From: Crambe crambe
Taxonomy: Eukaryota > Porifera > Demospongiae > Poecilosclerida > Crambeidae
Direction: 5' to 3'
Assembly (NCBI GenBank): GCA_963924555.1
Contig: OZ004586.1
Coordinates: 1,736,001-1,800,000, forward strand
Length of the DNA stretch: 64,000 bases
Below, one piece after another: positions 11,601-23,800 of this stretch. The notes below the pieces were generated by a model, which made no database searches, was not told where the DNA came from, and saw nothing but the letters and a program-made list of their open reading frames with translations. Each line of letters begins with the position of its first letter. The first letter of the stretch is position 1. Both the position numbers and the translations under genes were made by a program.

Positions 11601-14600
11601 GATGGAGTCATGCAATAAATGCATTAAAGTAAGAAGCAAACTCTCTACTTCACTTGTAAGATCTCTTGTGTCAGTGTTGTTAACCACATCCTTCACGATG
11701 CAAGTGAAGTTGCCCACAAAGTGTAACACATTCCTAACAAAAAGGGTGTGCTGGTAAGTGTCAGAAGATTCATCAGTGATGATTTGAGATCGTGAGTACA
11801 TGTAGTCAGAATTTCCTTCTGTGATCTCTACCCCATTTTTCATCCATGTGACAGAGTCCACAGGTCCCCCACTGGACACACATGTCAGAGCCAGTGTGGC
11901 ATGGTTGTAATCAAAGGAGGTGATGATTGGAATATCTAGAGTGCATGGGATGCACAGTGATTTTATGTTATTGACAGCCTTGAGGGCATGCAGGTAGAGT
12001 CAAGCAATTATAATAATTTTCCTATCCACTGCAGTTAGCCATAACTTACGCATTTTTCCTGAAGTAGCTGTTACCTCACACCACCTCTTCTCCTCCCCTG
12101 CAAGATCCTGATCACTCACTCCATTGTGCACTGTCACTCTAATGGTGTAGTTAGTCAGAGGCCTCAGTCCTGATACAGTGTACTGCAAAATAGAAGATGC
12201 ACTGATGTAGGGGTTGGTGTTGAATTTAGTGTAGTTTCCAGGGAGGTCTGGGTTGCTATGGTAAATGTTGTAGTAGTAATCTTCCCTTCCTGTAATGACA
12301 GGACGATTCCATCTCACAGTGATACTGCTCTCTCTGGTTCTGAGATCATCCACTGTTAGGCCAGTGCATGCTGATGGAGGTCCTGATGAAGATATTAGTT
12401 ATTCATAATGCATGCAGCCAGACGTAATTCATACACATACAAAATACACACACTCACTTTGACCATATATAGCTAGGTACAGGGTTGAAAATAAGACTCA
12501 CTTACTATAATCACAAATTCAAGGCTTACTGGTGCAGGGGACATGGAGGTCCTCCTGTGGACTCCTGTAGTATCCATGCAGACACTTGCATATCTCACTG
12601 CTCTCAGGACTAGTGATGCTGTAGCTGGGACAAGGCACACATGCTGAGTAGTCACCATAAGTTGGTGAAATGTAGTGACCCACAGGACAAGCTGCATGAT
12701 GGAGTATAATGCATATACATAATATAGTTGCATTAAAGTAAGAGAGAGAAGGAGAGATACGTAAGCTAGTCTACTTCACTTGTAAGATCTCTTGTGTCAT
12801 TGTTGCCAACCACATCCCTCACAATGCAAGTGAATCTTCCCACAAAGTGTAACACATTCCTAACAGAAAGAGTGTGCTGGTATGTGACAGAAGATGCATC
12901 AGTGATGGTTTGAGATTGTGAGAAGTTTGAATCATCTCCTGTGATGTCAACCCCATCTTTCATCCAAGTGACAGAGTTCACAAGTCCCCCATTGGACACA
13001 CATGTCAGAGTCAGTGTGGCATGGTTATAATCAAAGGAGGTGATGGCAGGAATACCTATATATAAATGTAATAGAGTGCATAGGGTGTGCAACACTGCTA
13101 TAGCTATATCATTGTTTAACTACTTGAGTAGCTACACTGTAAAAATGTGTAAAAGCAACCCATTTTTAGGTTATATGAGTTCCAATTTGCAACCTGGATG
13201 ACTAAAAATGGGTTGTTTTTATAGTATAGCTACATACATACCTGAGTCCACTCCAATATACATAGTTCTATTTACTCCACTGGCATCAGGAACTCGACAT
13301 GTGTATATTCCAGTGGGTCCCATTTCATTTGCTTTGTGATTTAGGAGAACTACACTAGGTCCTCTCTCAATATAGAAACCACTACTATTGGAGTTATCAG
13401 GGACGTATCCATTTGACAGTATCCAGTGGCCAAGACCTGAGGACCCTGTGTCAGCAGATTGACAGCAGCTGGTGGAGTTAGTGAGACAGTAGAGAGCACC
13501 ACTGCCCTCTCTGATATCTGTCAAGGAAATCGCACTGTTGTTGGGGTATGATGCACCATTCAGATAGAAACCAGCAACTGCAAGAAGCATATTTTTATTA
13601 AACCATGCTAATTCAAAAAGAATCTTTACCTCGTGATGCTCCAGTGACTCCTGTCACATTGGTGTATAGTTCAGATGTGATGTTATCATCATATACAGCT
13701 GAGACTGTAAACACATACTTGGTTCTTGGAATGAGGTTGTTAGCAATAAAAGTTCTAGATTCAGCATCAGTGCCCTTTATATGGTGACTTTTTCTATTCA
13801 GCACACCACCAAGAGAAGTAGGATGATATGATACTTTAAATCCAGTTATATTATCAGTATTCCTATCAATGCATGAGACATGCTGCCACCTGATGGATAT
13901 GCTAGTGGCTTCAATGGAAGAGACCTCCAGAGACATGGGAGGAGAAGAGGGAGCTGCAGCAAATAATGAATGAACTCATCTAATTAGCTATTAAATAATG
14001 CACACATGAATCATACCATCAGTATTGGTTGAAACAATGATGAGTGTTGGTGTGGCATTCCCTACTCTATTCTGAGCTGTGATGGAGATGTTGTAGTCAC
14101 TGTTCTCCTGGAGTCCTGTCAGAGTGTACTCTCTGTAGTGGCCATTGTTTAAGCTGACTATACCATTGCCACCATCTTCAGGGCAGCCTCTGATGATGAA
14201 GGAGTATGTAATTAAGTAAGACTCAACCACATCCTCAGAAGACTGGTTCCAGGTCAGGGAGATGGCGGTAGGGAAGATGGAGATATTCAGAATGGAAGGG
14301 GGTGGAGCTGTGGATAGTGCAGATTGTCTGATTAAATCATTAATTTTAGTTATCTTTTACTTACCAATTGATAACAATGATATGTTTGCAGAGTGAATCA
14401 CTGAACCATTTCTTCCATCAGGTACTCTACAGGTGTACACTCCAAAAGGTGTAATAGCATTATTTCGACGATTCAGACGAACTTGTTGAGTAAAGCCACT
14501 CCTAGTGAAGTCACCATAATAATTATAATGAGGGACCATGGATCCATTAGGAAAGAACCATTCCCCCACATTGCCTCCATCACTGTCTCCACAGCACTGA

Positions 14601-17574
14601 GTATTGACATTGGCACTGATACACACAAGAGAAGATCCCACAGGAGAATAGCCACTACCTGTATACCCAATATCAGTGATCCTTAGTGTATCACCTGGTA
14701 GATATACAGTCCTATTGAACACAAAATACAGTCCAGTACTAGGGGCTGTGGCACCTGGAATGAAAAGAAGCAGTCATTTCTAATAATTGTACTGGTAAAT
14801 TGTGCTGTGCTGATTCATGCATGGCCCATCCGTGATTGTGTCATGCCCAGCCCAAAGATCAAAGAAGCCGCTCAAACTTTAAAGTCCGAGTGTGATTGTA
14901 GCCAGCATAAGAGGCAGAACTTCCAAGCTGTCTCACAACGTGGGCTGGCGTTTCGCATGCCAGTTTGCTCCTAGCTGCCCTGCTAGGTCAGCGTCCAACT
15001 GTGGCACTGTGCCCCCCGCCCTGCATGGGCAAGTTAAAGCACAGTGTGTGTTGAATGTGGAATGTGGTCAATGAATGTCATTATAAAGTGCACCGTGGTC
15101 AATGAATAACACACGTTTCAAACCCAACAAGCTTTTATGCAAGTAGCTAGTATAAAAGACAGAACATTCTAGTTGGTCAACAGCAAGCTGGTGTTTTGCG
15201 TGCCACCTTCTTTGATCTTTGGACTTGGCAGACACAAAATACTTATATCCCTCGTGCTCGGGAGTATCTGGATTTAAAGCTCTTGGCCCTTGGGTGCTGT
15301 GCACCCTCGAGCTTGAGCTTTAAACCGGATACATCCCTCGCACTCGGGATATAACTATTACTTGTAAACTTGCAGTATATTTAGGAAGAGGTTCATGTGA
15401 CTGAAGAACACTAGTACAGTGATTAAACTTATTCCTCCTGCTTCCTATACTAACAGGGAAATGCAAGCATTGTGGGGTGAGTGTGTGTGCATGCTCAGTT
15501 ATCCAAGGTTGTCACAAAAAAACTGCAAATGTTAGGATATAATACATAAATATATTTGTTCACCCCAATAAATGAGCAGTCCCTTAGCTGTACATTCTGA
15601 AAGAAGTCCAGACTTAATTTTTGTGGTCATGTTTTAACAACATGAAAATTAATCACATGAAAATTAACAACCAAAATAAATTAACATGAAAATTGTAAAC
15701 ATGAATTATTTAATATCTATAACCAAAATTTCCCAATTTACGGTATATAGCTCTATAGTGAGATCATGCAGTTGGGTGTTTCTCTATCATCAAGCATATA
15801 GCTGCTTACAGCCTCACCATTTAATAGTAGTGTTATATTAGCAGAGTGAATTATTGTATTGTTTCTTCCATCGGGTATTCTGCAGGTGTATACTCCAGGA
15901 GTTGGAATGCTATAGAAATCACCTGTCCTGCCATTCAAACGAACTTGTTCGACATAGACAGACTGCCAGAAATGTGAACGGTAATCCCTAGATCCATCAG
16001 GGTTGAACCACCCTGCTGTTATTCCAATACCACCATCACAACATATATTATTCACATTAGTTGTGATGCAAACAAGAGATGATCCCACTTCGGATCTATG
16101 AAGATAAGAATGATAATTATTACTCCCAATATCAGTGATTTGTAGCGTATCACCAGGTAGATACAGTGTGCCTTTGAATGCAAAAAACAGTCCCATACGA
16201 GGAAGAGTAGGACCTATACAGAAGTATTTAATCAAATTCAAGAGAATCAGTTACTCTTTGCATTTTACCTTTTAATGTTAGTGTTATATTGGCAGTGTGA
16301 TTCACTGAACTGTTTCTCCCATCAGGCACTTCACATGTGTATACTCCAATTGGAGATATGGTCTCATTAAAGCGATCCAGGCGTACTTGTTGAGTAAAGG
16401 CTGTCCTAGATATTACATCATTTGGCCTGTACCAGTAATGAGGTACTAAGGCTCCATTAGGAAAGAACCAGTCTCCTACTCTTCCTCCATCGACATCTCT
16501 ACAGCAGCGAGTATTAACATTTGCAGTGACACACACTAGAGAGCGTCCAGCATTGACCCCTGCTATAGAACTTCTCCCAATATCTGTGATTAATATACTA
16601 TCTCCAGGTAGATATACAGTGCTGTTGAATATGAAATACAGTCCAGTAGTAGGAGGTGTGGCACCTACAAAAAAACAAACAAAACAACAAACCTTATTGA
16701 GTTGTAAAAAGTGAAATAGCTACTAGCTAGTAAAGTTACCTCTTAATAATATGGATATATTTGCAGAGTGAATTACTGAACTATTTTCACTACGTACTCT
16801 ACAAGTGTACACTCCAAAAGGCAGTATTGTTCCACGATAGCGATTTAGATGAATCTGTTCATCATAGGCAGTTGTATAGAAGCCTGTATAGCGGTCATAA
16901 TCACGAGGGACCATAGATCCATCGGGGAACAGCCATTCACTTAAATTTCCTTTGTTGTTATAGCACTGAGTGTTTACATTGGTAGTGACACATACAAGAG
17001 AATGTCTATAATATGTATTCCTTTCAAAATCAGTCATAAATATACTGTCTCCAGGTAAATATGCAGTGGTGCCGATTATGAAATACAGTCCAGTAGGTGT
17101 AGCACCTAAAATAATAATAATAACATTGGTAGTGACACATGCAAGAGGTTGATAATATTCATAGTTGATATCAGATCAATATGCTATCACCAGATAAAAC
17201 CACAGCATTAAGAAATGTGTCAGGCCTAGGGTCTACAATAATGAAAATTAATAGTTTTCTTTGGGAGGAAAAGAAAGGATTTGAACATTTTTTTTTTGAG
17301 CAATAGCTAGCAAAAAATTCTCTAATTAGCAAGATTAGCACAGGGAAATATAACATTTAACATTTATCATTCCTAGACCAGAATGGTGGTTACTTCTTAA
17401 TACCTATGTACAGTAGTTACCTAAATATCAGATTCTGAGAAGAGCTAGCTAGCTACTTGCTTGCTATAATTATGCTCCAGCTAGCTAGCTATATCAACAA
17501 ACAGTAACTATACCTTGCCCTTGATTACATGTAACTCTCAAACCCAGCAAAACCAAACACACCAGAAATTTCAT
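8603..17574 (-). CDS. Gene B: secreted multi-Ig / FN3 protein with three tandem Ig - Eph-type Cys-rich - FN3 cassettes
   Basis: Exons: 17574-17514 (signal peptide MKFLVCLVLLGLRVTCNQGQ); 17105-16740, 16664-16269, 16213-15818, 14754-14365 (Cys-Cys Ig-like); 14307-14017 and 13953-13630 (FN3); 13577-13242 (variant Ig-like). Three Ig/Cys-rich/FN3 cassettes follow: 13055-12780, 12691-12530, 12382-12050; 11935-11654, 11594-11433, 11279-10947; 10865-10590, 10526-10365, 10305-9979. The end is FN3 9058-8847, 8764-8710 and tail 8655-8603 (DCPPTILSTAAPPTCLP, TGA). The total is 5193 nt, about 1730 aa. All internal exons up to the last FN3 are multiples of 3 and every junction is phase 1. The 10365 donor is GTTAGC instead of GTAAGC. 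No TM or kinase is seen, so a secreted adhesion or recognition protein is inferred. A broken Ig-like exon (17234-17115) is left out of the model. Confidence 0.7.
9115..9470. repeat. Palindromic repeat array in an intron of gene B
   Basis: Words such as GGATTCAACCC, its reverse complement GGGTTGAATCC, and ATTCAGGTGTGGGTT alternate in both orientations many times. A shorter relative occurs at about 5720-5780 in the equivalent intron of gene C, so the array predates or accompanied the gene duplication. No coding signal. Confidence 0.6.
9659..9920. mobile_element. hAT-like MITE inserted in an intron of gene B
   Basis: Begins CAGAGGCAGATCCAGG and ends ATCCACCCCTG, imperfect terminal inverted repeats. 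The flanks read ACATGGGTGT and GGTGTGTGG, while the paralogous intron in gene C (about 5955-5970) has the uninterrupted ACATGGGTGTGTGG. This gives an apparent empty site and a GGTGT target duplication. The interior is non-coding with G- and C-runs near the right end. Confidence 0.7.
13150..13221. mobile_element. 72-bp inverted-repeat element
   Basis: TAAAAGCAACCCATTTTTAG at the left and CTAAAAATGGGTTGTTTTTA at the right are near-perfect inverted copies separated by about 30 bp. It lies in the intron between gene B exons 13577-13242 and 13055-12780. Confidence 0.65.
14850..15360. mobile_element. Foldback/MITE-like element(s) in a gene B intron
   Basis: CCAAAGATCAAAGAAG near 14853 is matched in inverted orientation by CTTCTTTGATCTTTGG near 15207-15222. 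A second hairpin, with ATCTGGATTTAAAGCTC and GAGCTTTAAACCGGAT, lies at about 15260-15340 with CCCTCG..CTCGGG motifs on both sides. No supported coding. It sits in the unusually long 15818-14754 intron. Confidence 0.5.
15361..15817. other. Intronic, no gene seen
   Basis: AT-rich remainder of the long gene B intron. Repeated CATGAAAATTAA words occur around 15640-15700. Nothing codes here. Confidence 0.6.
17115..17234 (-). pseudogene. Broken Cys-Cys Ig-like exon in first intron of gene B
   Basis: After an acceptor at about 17235 the frame reads DPRPDTFLNAVVLSGDSILI and then a TGA. The intact counterpart, the second exon of gene A (26553-26188), starts DAMPPRPDTGLYF and runs about 120 codons. 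The copy lacks GLYF and everything after the A/B strand, so it is presumably skipped. Confidence 0.65.
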
Positions 17575-17603
17575 GATGTTCTGCATAGCTAATGGACTAT
17601 TGG

Positions 17604-17672
17604 TAATTGCTATGATGTCATCTTTATGTGTACCAATTCCTTTAATTAGAGAGCTAATGGAGTTGAAGTTTA
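17604..17672 (-). promoter_or_regulatory. Promoter-proximal block of gene B, conserved with gene A
   Basis: The block 30-98 bp upstream of the gene B ATG matches 26791-26860 upstream of gene A almost base for base. It includes ATTGCTATGATGTCAT (a CRE/ATF-like TGATGTCAT core), TTTAATTAGAGAGCTAA and GGAGTTGAAGTTTA. Conservation may reflect recent duplication or function. Confidence 0.45.
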
Positions 17673-17872
17673 GCTGTAGCAGCTGAACTCAAAATAGTTA
17701 TAGCATAATGAAATAATTGTAGCAATCATTAGTTAATAATAACACAGATCAAGAAAATGCCTTAGCTGTACAGTAACTAATATACTATGAAACAGAACTA
17801 GCTAGTTACATGGACAAAGATACTGACTATACGTAGTTATTGCAAAAACTTAATAGCTTAATACGTAGCTAG

Positions 17873-20800
17873 TTATGGCACTCCACAATCACAGGATGTA
17901 ACAGATCCGGGACAAGTAGGAGGAGTACCTGGAGTAGCTGGGGGGCAATCTTCAAAATAGAAAAGGAGAGGTTTTTAAATGTTTCATTCTAATTGAATGG
18001 CTTACCCAGAGCAATGGGATCAGACCAGGCTCCATAGGTTGATAATGTCTTTGCACGCACCTGTAATGGTAACAATCATGCACTTGAGTTTTTATCAAAG
18101 CATTGTCAGTATTAGCTATAGGTTACCTTGACATGTGCATCTCCCTGCACACTCTCCAAATCTCCATCCTTCACAATGTGGAAGATTTCATCACTTTCCT
18201 TTCTCACAACCACAGTTTCATTCCCTTTCCCAGGGAGAAAGAAGGAGACCTCATACCCAGTGATATATCCATATGCTCTGGATGGAGCCTTCCAGTACAC
18301 CACACAATGGAAAGAACCAACAGAACGAGGAGCTTCAGCATCTGTGGTGATTCAATAGCTAGCTAGTTACATACTTAGAACATGAGCATGTGTATGATGT
18401 GCACATTTTCCTATAGCTATAACTTACATATGTTTCCTGAAGTAGCTGCTACCTCACACCACCTCTTCTCCTCCCCTGCAAGGTCCTGGTCACTCACTCC
18501 ATTGTGCACTGTCACTCTAATGGTGTAGTTGGTCAGAGGCCTCAGTCCTGATACAGTGTACTGCAAAATAGAAGATGTGCTGATGTATGGGTTGCTATTG
18601 TGTTTTATGAAGTTTCCTGGGAGGTCTGGGTTGCTATGGTGAATGTTGTAGTAGTAATCTTCCCTTCCTGTAATGGCAGGACGATTCCATCCCACAGTGA
18701 TACTGTTATCCCTGGTTCTGCGGTCATCCACTGTTAAGCCAGTGCATGCTGATGGAGGTCCTGATGAAGATATTGTCATTCACATAATACTATGAGCTAA
18801 TCTACTGACATAATTCACACACACACATGCACGCACGCACGCACACACCACACTCTTGACCACAAATAGCTGTCTATGTACACACCTATGTAGATTTGAA
18901 AATACACATAGCTATAATCACAAATTCAAGGCTTACTGGTACAGGGGACATGGATGTCCTCCAGTGGACTCCTGAAATATCCACGTAGACACTTGCACAT
19001 CTCACTGGTCTCAGGACTAGTAGTGCTGTATCTGGGACAAGGCACACATGCCGAGTAGTTATCATGAGTTTGTGAAATGTAGTGACCCACAGGACAAGCT
19101 GCATGATGGAGTACCTGTATTAAATTGAGAGAGAGCTAGCTAGCTACATAGCTACTTCACTTGTAAGATCTCTTGTGTCATTATTGCCAGCCACATCCCT
19201 CACAATGCAAGTGAATCTGCCCACAAAATATATCACATTTTGAATAAAAAGTGTGTGCTGGTAAGTGGCGGAAGATGCATCAGTGATGGTTTGAGATTGT
19301 GAAAAGTCTGGATCATCTTCTGTGATCTTAACCCCATCTTTCATCCAAGTGATGGAGTCCACAGGTCCCCCACTGGATACACATGTCAGAGTCAATGTGG
19401 CATGGTTGTAATCAAAGGAGGTGATGGCAGGAGTACCTGTAGAGAGCAAATGCATGATTCTCTGGGTGATATTTAAACTACTGTATATTAAAATTATTTG
19501 TATAGTCCAATGCATGGGGAGATCAAAAGTGCCGGCACATAGCTACGATATATCAAGAAGACATAATTATATTCACCAGGAAGTGGCCAAAGGAATATAT
19601 ATATATTTCCCAGGAAGTAAAACCACTGGCTTATGATTAAACCAACCTCAGTTCTTAATGCTATTTAATTGTGCGCTTACAACTATACAAATAGCACAAC
19701 AGCAATCCTTTTTATGCTATCCATATTTCTTCAGTCTCATGGGTTTCAACTGGAAATCTCAGGAATTATAATTAGCTAAGACTTGAACATCGCTAAGTAT
19801 ACCATCAAATTCTTTTTCTGTCTTCCTTGCTGTATTGTTAATATTCACAATGAAGTTTTGTGGAGATTAAAGCTAGCTATCTATGTTGAATCTTCTTAGC
19901 AATGTTTTCCAATGTAGCATGAACAACATCATTGTTACTAAACAACTACTAGCTTCTGGTGGAAAAGAGACGGTGGGCAGGCATTTGGCTACAAGACAGT
20001 TAGAACACACCCCCTCGTGTTTTATGGGATATATTCGCCCTTGGGCTTGGACAAATATATCCTATACACCACTTGTGCATGGGTAGCTATGTTCTAACTA
20101 TTACAAGTACCTGAGTCTACTCCAATATACATGGTTCTCTTTACTCCACTGGCATCAGGCACCTGACATGTGTATACTCCAGTTGGTCCCAATTCATTTG
20201 TTTGGCGATTTAGGAGAACTACACTAGGTCCTCTCTCAATATAGAAACCATCACTACTGGAGTTATCAGGAATGTATCCATTTGATAGTATCCATTGGCC
20301 AAGACTTGAAGATCCTGTGTCATCAGATTGACAGCAGGTGGTAGAGTTAGTGAGACAGTATAAAGCAGTACTCCCTTCTCCAATATTTCTCAGAGACACC
20401 ACGCTGTTGTTGGAATTAAACACACCACTCAGAAGGAAACCATTATCTGAAAGATAATAACATGATAGCTAACTTGACAGCATGAGCTACTAAGGTGGGC
20501 ATGAAAATTTTTTTCTACAAATAATAGCCAGCTAGCTACTTACATAATAGCAGGGATATGCCGGCTGAGTGAATCACTGAACTGTTTCTTCCATCAGGTA
20601 CTCTACAGGTGTACACTCCAAAAGGTGTGACAGAAGCATAATTTTGACGATTCATAAAAATTTGTTGAGTGAAGCTGCTCCTTAAACTAGTGAAGTCACC
20701 ATTACTGCCATTAGGGACCATGGATCCATTAGGAAACAACCACTCCCCCACATTATAGACATTGGTACTGATGCACACAAGAGAAAATTGGGGATCAGTA

Positions 20801-23800
20801 ACAATATAATTGTATCTGTATGCAGACCCAATATCAGTGATTCTTAGTGTATCACCTGGTAGATACACAGTCTTATTGAATACAAAATACAGTCCAGTAC
20901 TAGGAGGTGTGGCACCTAAAATAGAAAGAAAAAGTAGCTTGTATGAATCAACTCTACAAAGTGGAAAGCTTGTATGAGTCAACTCTACAAAGTGGAAATG
21001 ATTTGCTTCACCATGCATGTAGGTGGTGTGGGTGTAGGTGGTGGGTGTGGGGACTTCTAGCTCCACCTGGCTACCTTCAGTCATAATCACAGTCTCCTGT
21101 AATTAACTTACCATTCAGTAGCAGTGTTATATTGGCAGAGTGAATCACTGAACTATTTCTTTCATCAGGTACTCTACAAGTATACACTCCAAGAGGTGCA
21201 ATAGCATTATTTTGACGAATCAGACGAATTTGTTGAAGGGAGCCTCCTCTAGTGAAGTCACCTCTAAAATTATCAGCATAACGGAGGACCATTGACCCAT
21301 CAGGGAAGAACCATTCTCCCACTCTCCCCCCATCCCCATCTCTACCTCTACAGCACTGAGTATTGACATTGGTACTGATACACACAAGAGGAGATCCAGG
21401 ACCGTTATAATAACTAGGAGACTCAATATCAGTGATCATTAGTGTATCACCTGATAGATACACAGTCTCATTAAAAACAAAATACAGTCCAGTGTTAGGG
21501 GGCGTGGCACCTAGAATGAAATGGAAATTTTAAAGTGGGTATAGCTATAGCTGTAGTATAAGGCTCACCTCTCAACAATATGGTTACATTTGCAGAGTGA
21601 ATCACTGAACTATTTTCACTATGCACTCTACAAGTGTATACCCCTAAAGGATTACTTATTGCTCGATAACCGCGATAAAGATTAATGTGTCCACTAGAGC
21701 CGGTAGTAAAGAAGCTTGTTAAGCGGCTGTAATCACGAGGGACCACAGTTCCATTGGGGAAAAGCCATTCACTTGAATTTGTTCCATCATTACAGCACCG
21801 AGTATTAACGTTGGTAGTTACACATGCGAGACGACCAATATCAGTTATCAGTATACTATCTCCAGGAAGAATCACAGCATTGTTCAATAAGAAATACAGT
21901 CCAGTGATAGGCCTAGGAGTCACAGCATCTATATAGGTTATAAAAAGGTATAGAGTAATGCTATAATTATTGCACACCAAGGACAATAAGCCCAACATAA
22001 CCTCATGCACGAAGAGGCTGATAATATTATGCTGGACCAATAGGATTGCTGATTTATGAGGTTGAAGTAGCTTAGTATCATGCCTGCATGTGGCAGTGTC
22101 AGCTATATATCAATCTCACTCTAAGCAATTTATCAACCTCAAATGCAGCAATTCCAAATTTCAAGCCAGCTTATACATATATAGGTCAGTATTTGGCCAA
22201 TGTGATTAAATTCATTGTTTCCTGTCAACCCCCCCCCCCCCCCCCCCCCCCCACATGTTAATTTGGTCACCGCATACTCGTTTATTATTATCTGCTAAGC
22301 AAGCTTGATTGACTTCTATACCAATTAATCAGTTGTATGGTGGTTTATCTATTATTGGACATTACACCTTCTTAAGTATGTAGCTGCTCTCCAACAGCAA
22401 AATTTTAACAGGTTGAGCTTGCTTGCTTCAAATATTGCACATTGCCCTAGTAAATAAAATAATAAAAAATAGCCTCCCACCCTCCCTCATCCAATTTGAG
22501 CAAGTGAAGGACAGGAAACAAGGCATTTAGTCACATTGGCCTTAGTAAAGAAGAACTGCATGCTGACTATACAATTCAAAACCACAATAGTGTCTTCTGT
22601 GATGCTCCATAGTTAGGGCACATGCATACACTGCACTGAACTAGCTGTATAACTGCTTAATTCACTTGTAAGATCTCTTGTGTCATTGTTGCCAACCACA
22701 TCCCTCACAATGCAAGTGAATTGGCCCACAAAATATAACACATTTCGAATAAGAAGAGTGTGACGGTAAGTGGCAGAAGACGTATTAGTGATGATTTGAA
22801 ATTGTGAGAAATCTGAATCATCTCCTGTGATTTCAACCCCATCTTTCAGCCAAGTAATGGAGTCCACAGGTCCCCCACTGGATACACACATCAGAGTCAG
22901 TGTGGCATGGTCATAATCAATTCGGAGATTAAAGGCAGTAATGGCAGGAATACCTAGTACACCAGATGTGTAATGACATCAGTTTAATCACTGATATTAG
23001 CTATAACTGTGTGTATAATTATTAAATATAGTTACATTATACCTGAATCCACTCCAATATACATGGTTCTCTTTACTCCACTAGCATCTGGCACCTGACA
23101 TGTGTATACTCCAATGGGTCCTGTTTCATTTGCTTGGCGATTTAGGAGAACTACACTACTTCCTCTCTCACTATAGAAACCATCACTACTGGAATTATCA
23201 GGAATGTATCCATTTGATAGTATCCATTGGCCAAGACCTGAAGATCCTGTGTCAGCAGATTGACAGCAGGTGGTAGAGTTAGTGAGACAGTATAAAGCAG
23301 TACTCCCTTCTCCAATATTTCTCAGAGACACCACGCTGTTGTTGGAATAAAACACACCTTTCAGAAGGAATCCATTATCTGCAAAGTAATATACATCTAC
23401 AATTTTATCAGAGCTATAGCTATAGCTATAATAATAGTTTACAGTGGAAACTCTGAGCTAGTATGTATGCAATCAATGCGACAATTTATTTGTCTCTACC
23501 TTCTATACAGGCTGGTAGCTCTGATTCTACAATTTTATACCTAGCCAGCTACAGTAGCTACTTACATAATAGCAATGATATGTTGGCAGAGTGAATCACT
23601 GAACTGTTTCTTCCATCAGGTACTCTACAGGTGTACACTCCAAAAGGTGCAACAGCATTATTTTGACGATTCAGACGAACTTGTCGAGTGAAGCCATGCC
23701 TAGTAAAGTCACCCCTAGGATTATATCTGTTACGACGAACCATGGATCTATCAGGAAAGTACCACTCCCCCAAATTCCCTCCATCTCTATTTCTACAGCA

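Noticed and set aside
14892..15304. Short frames in the long gene B intron (60 and 78 codons)
   Set aside because: They fall within inverted-repeat elements and show no domain or splice support.
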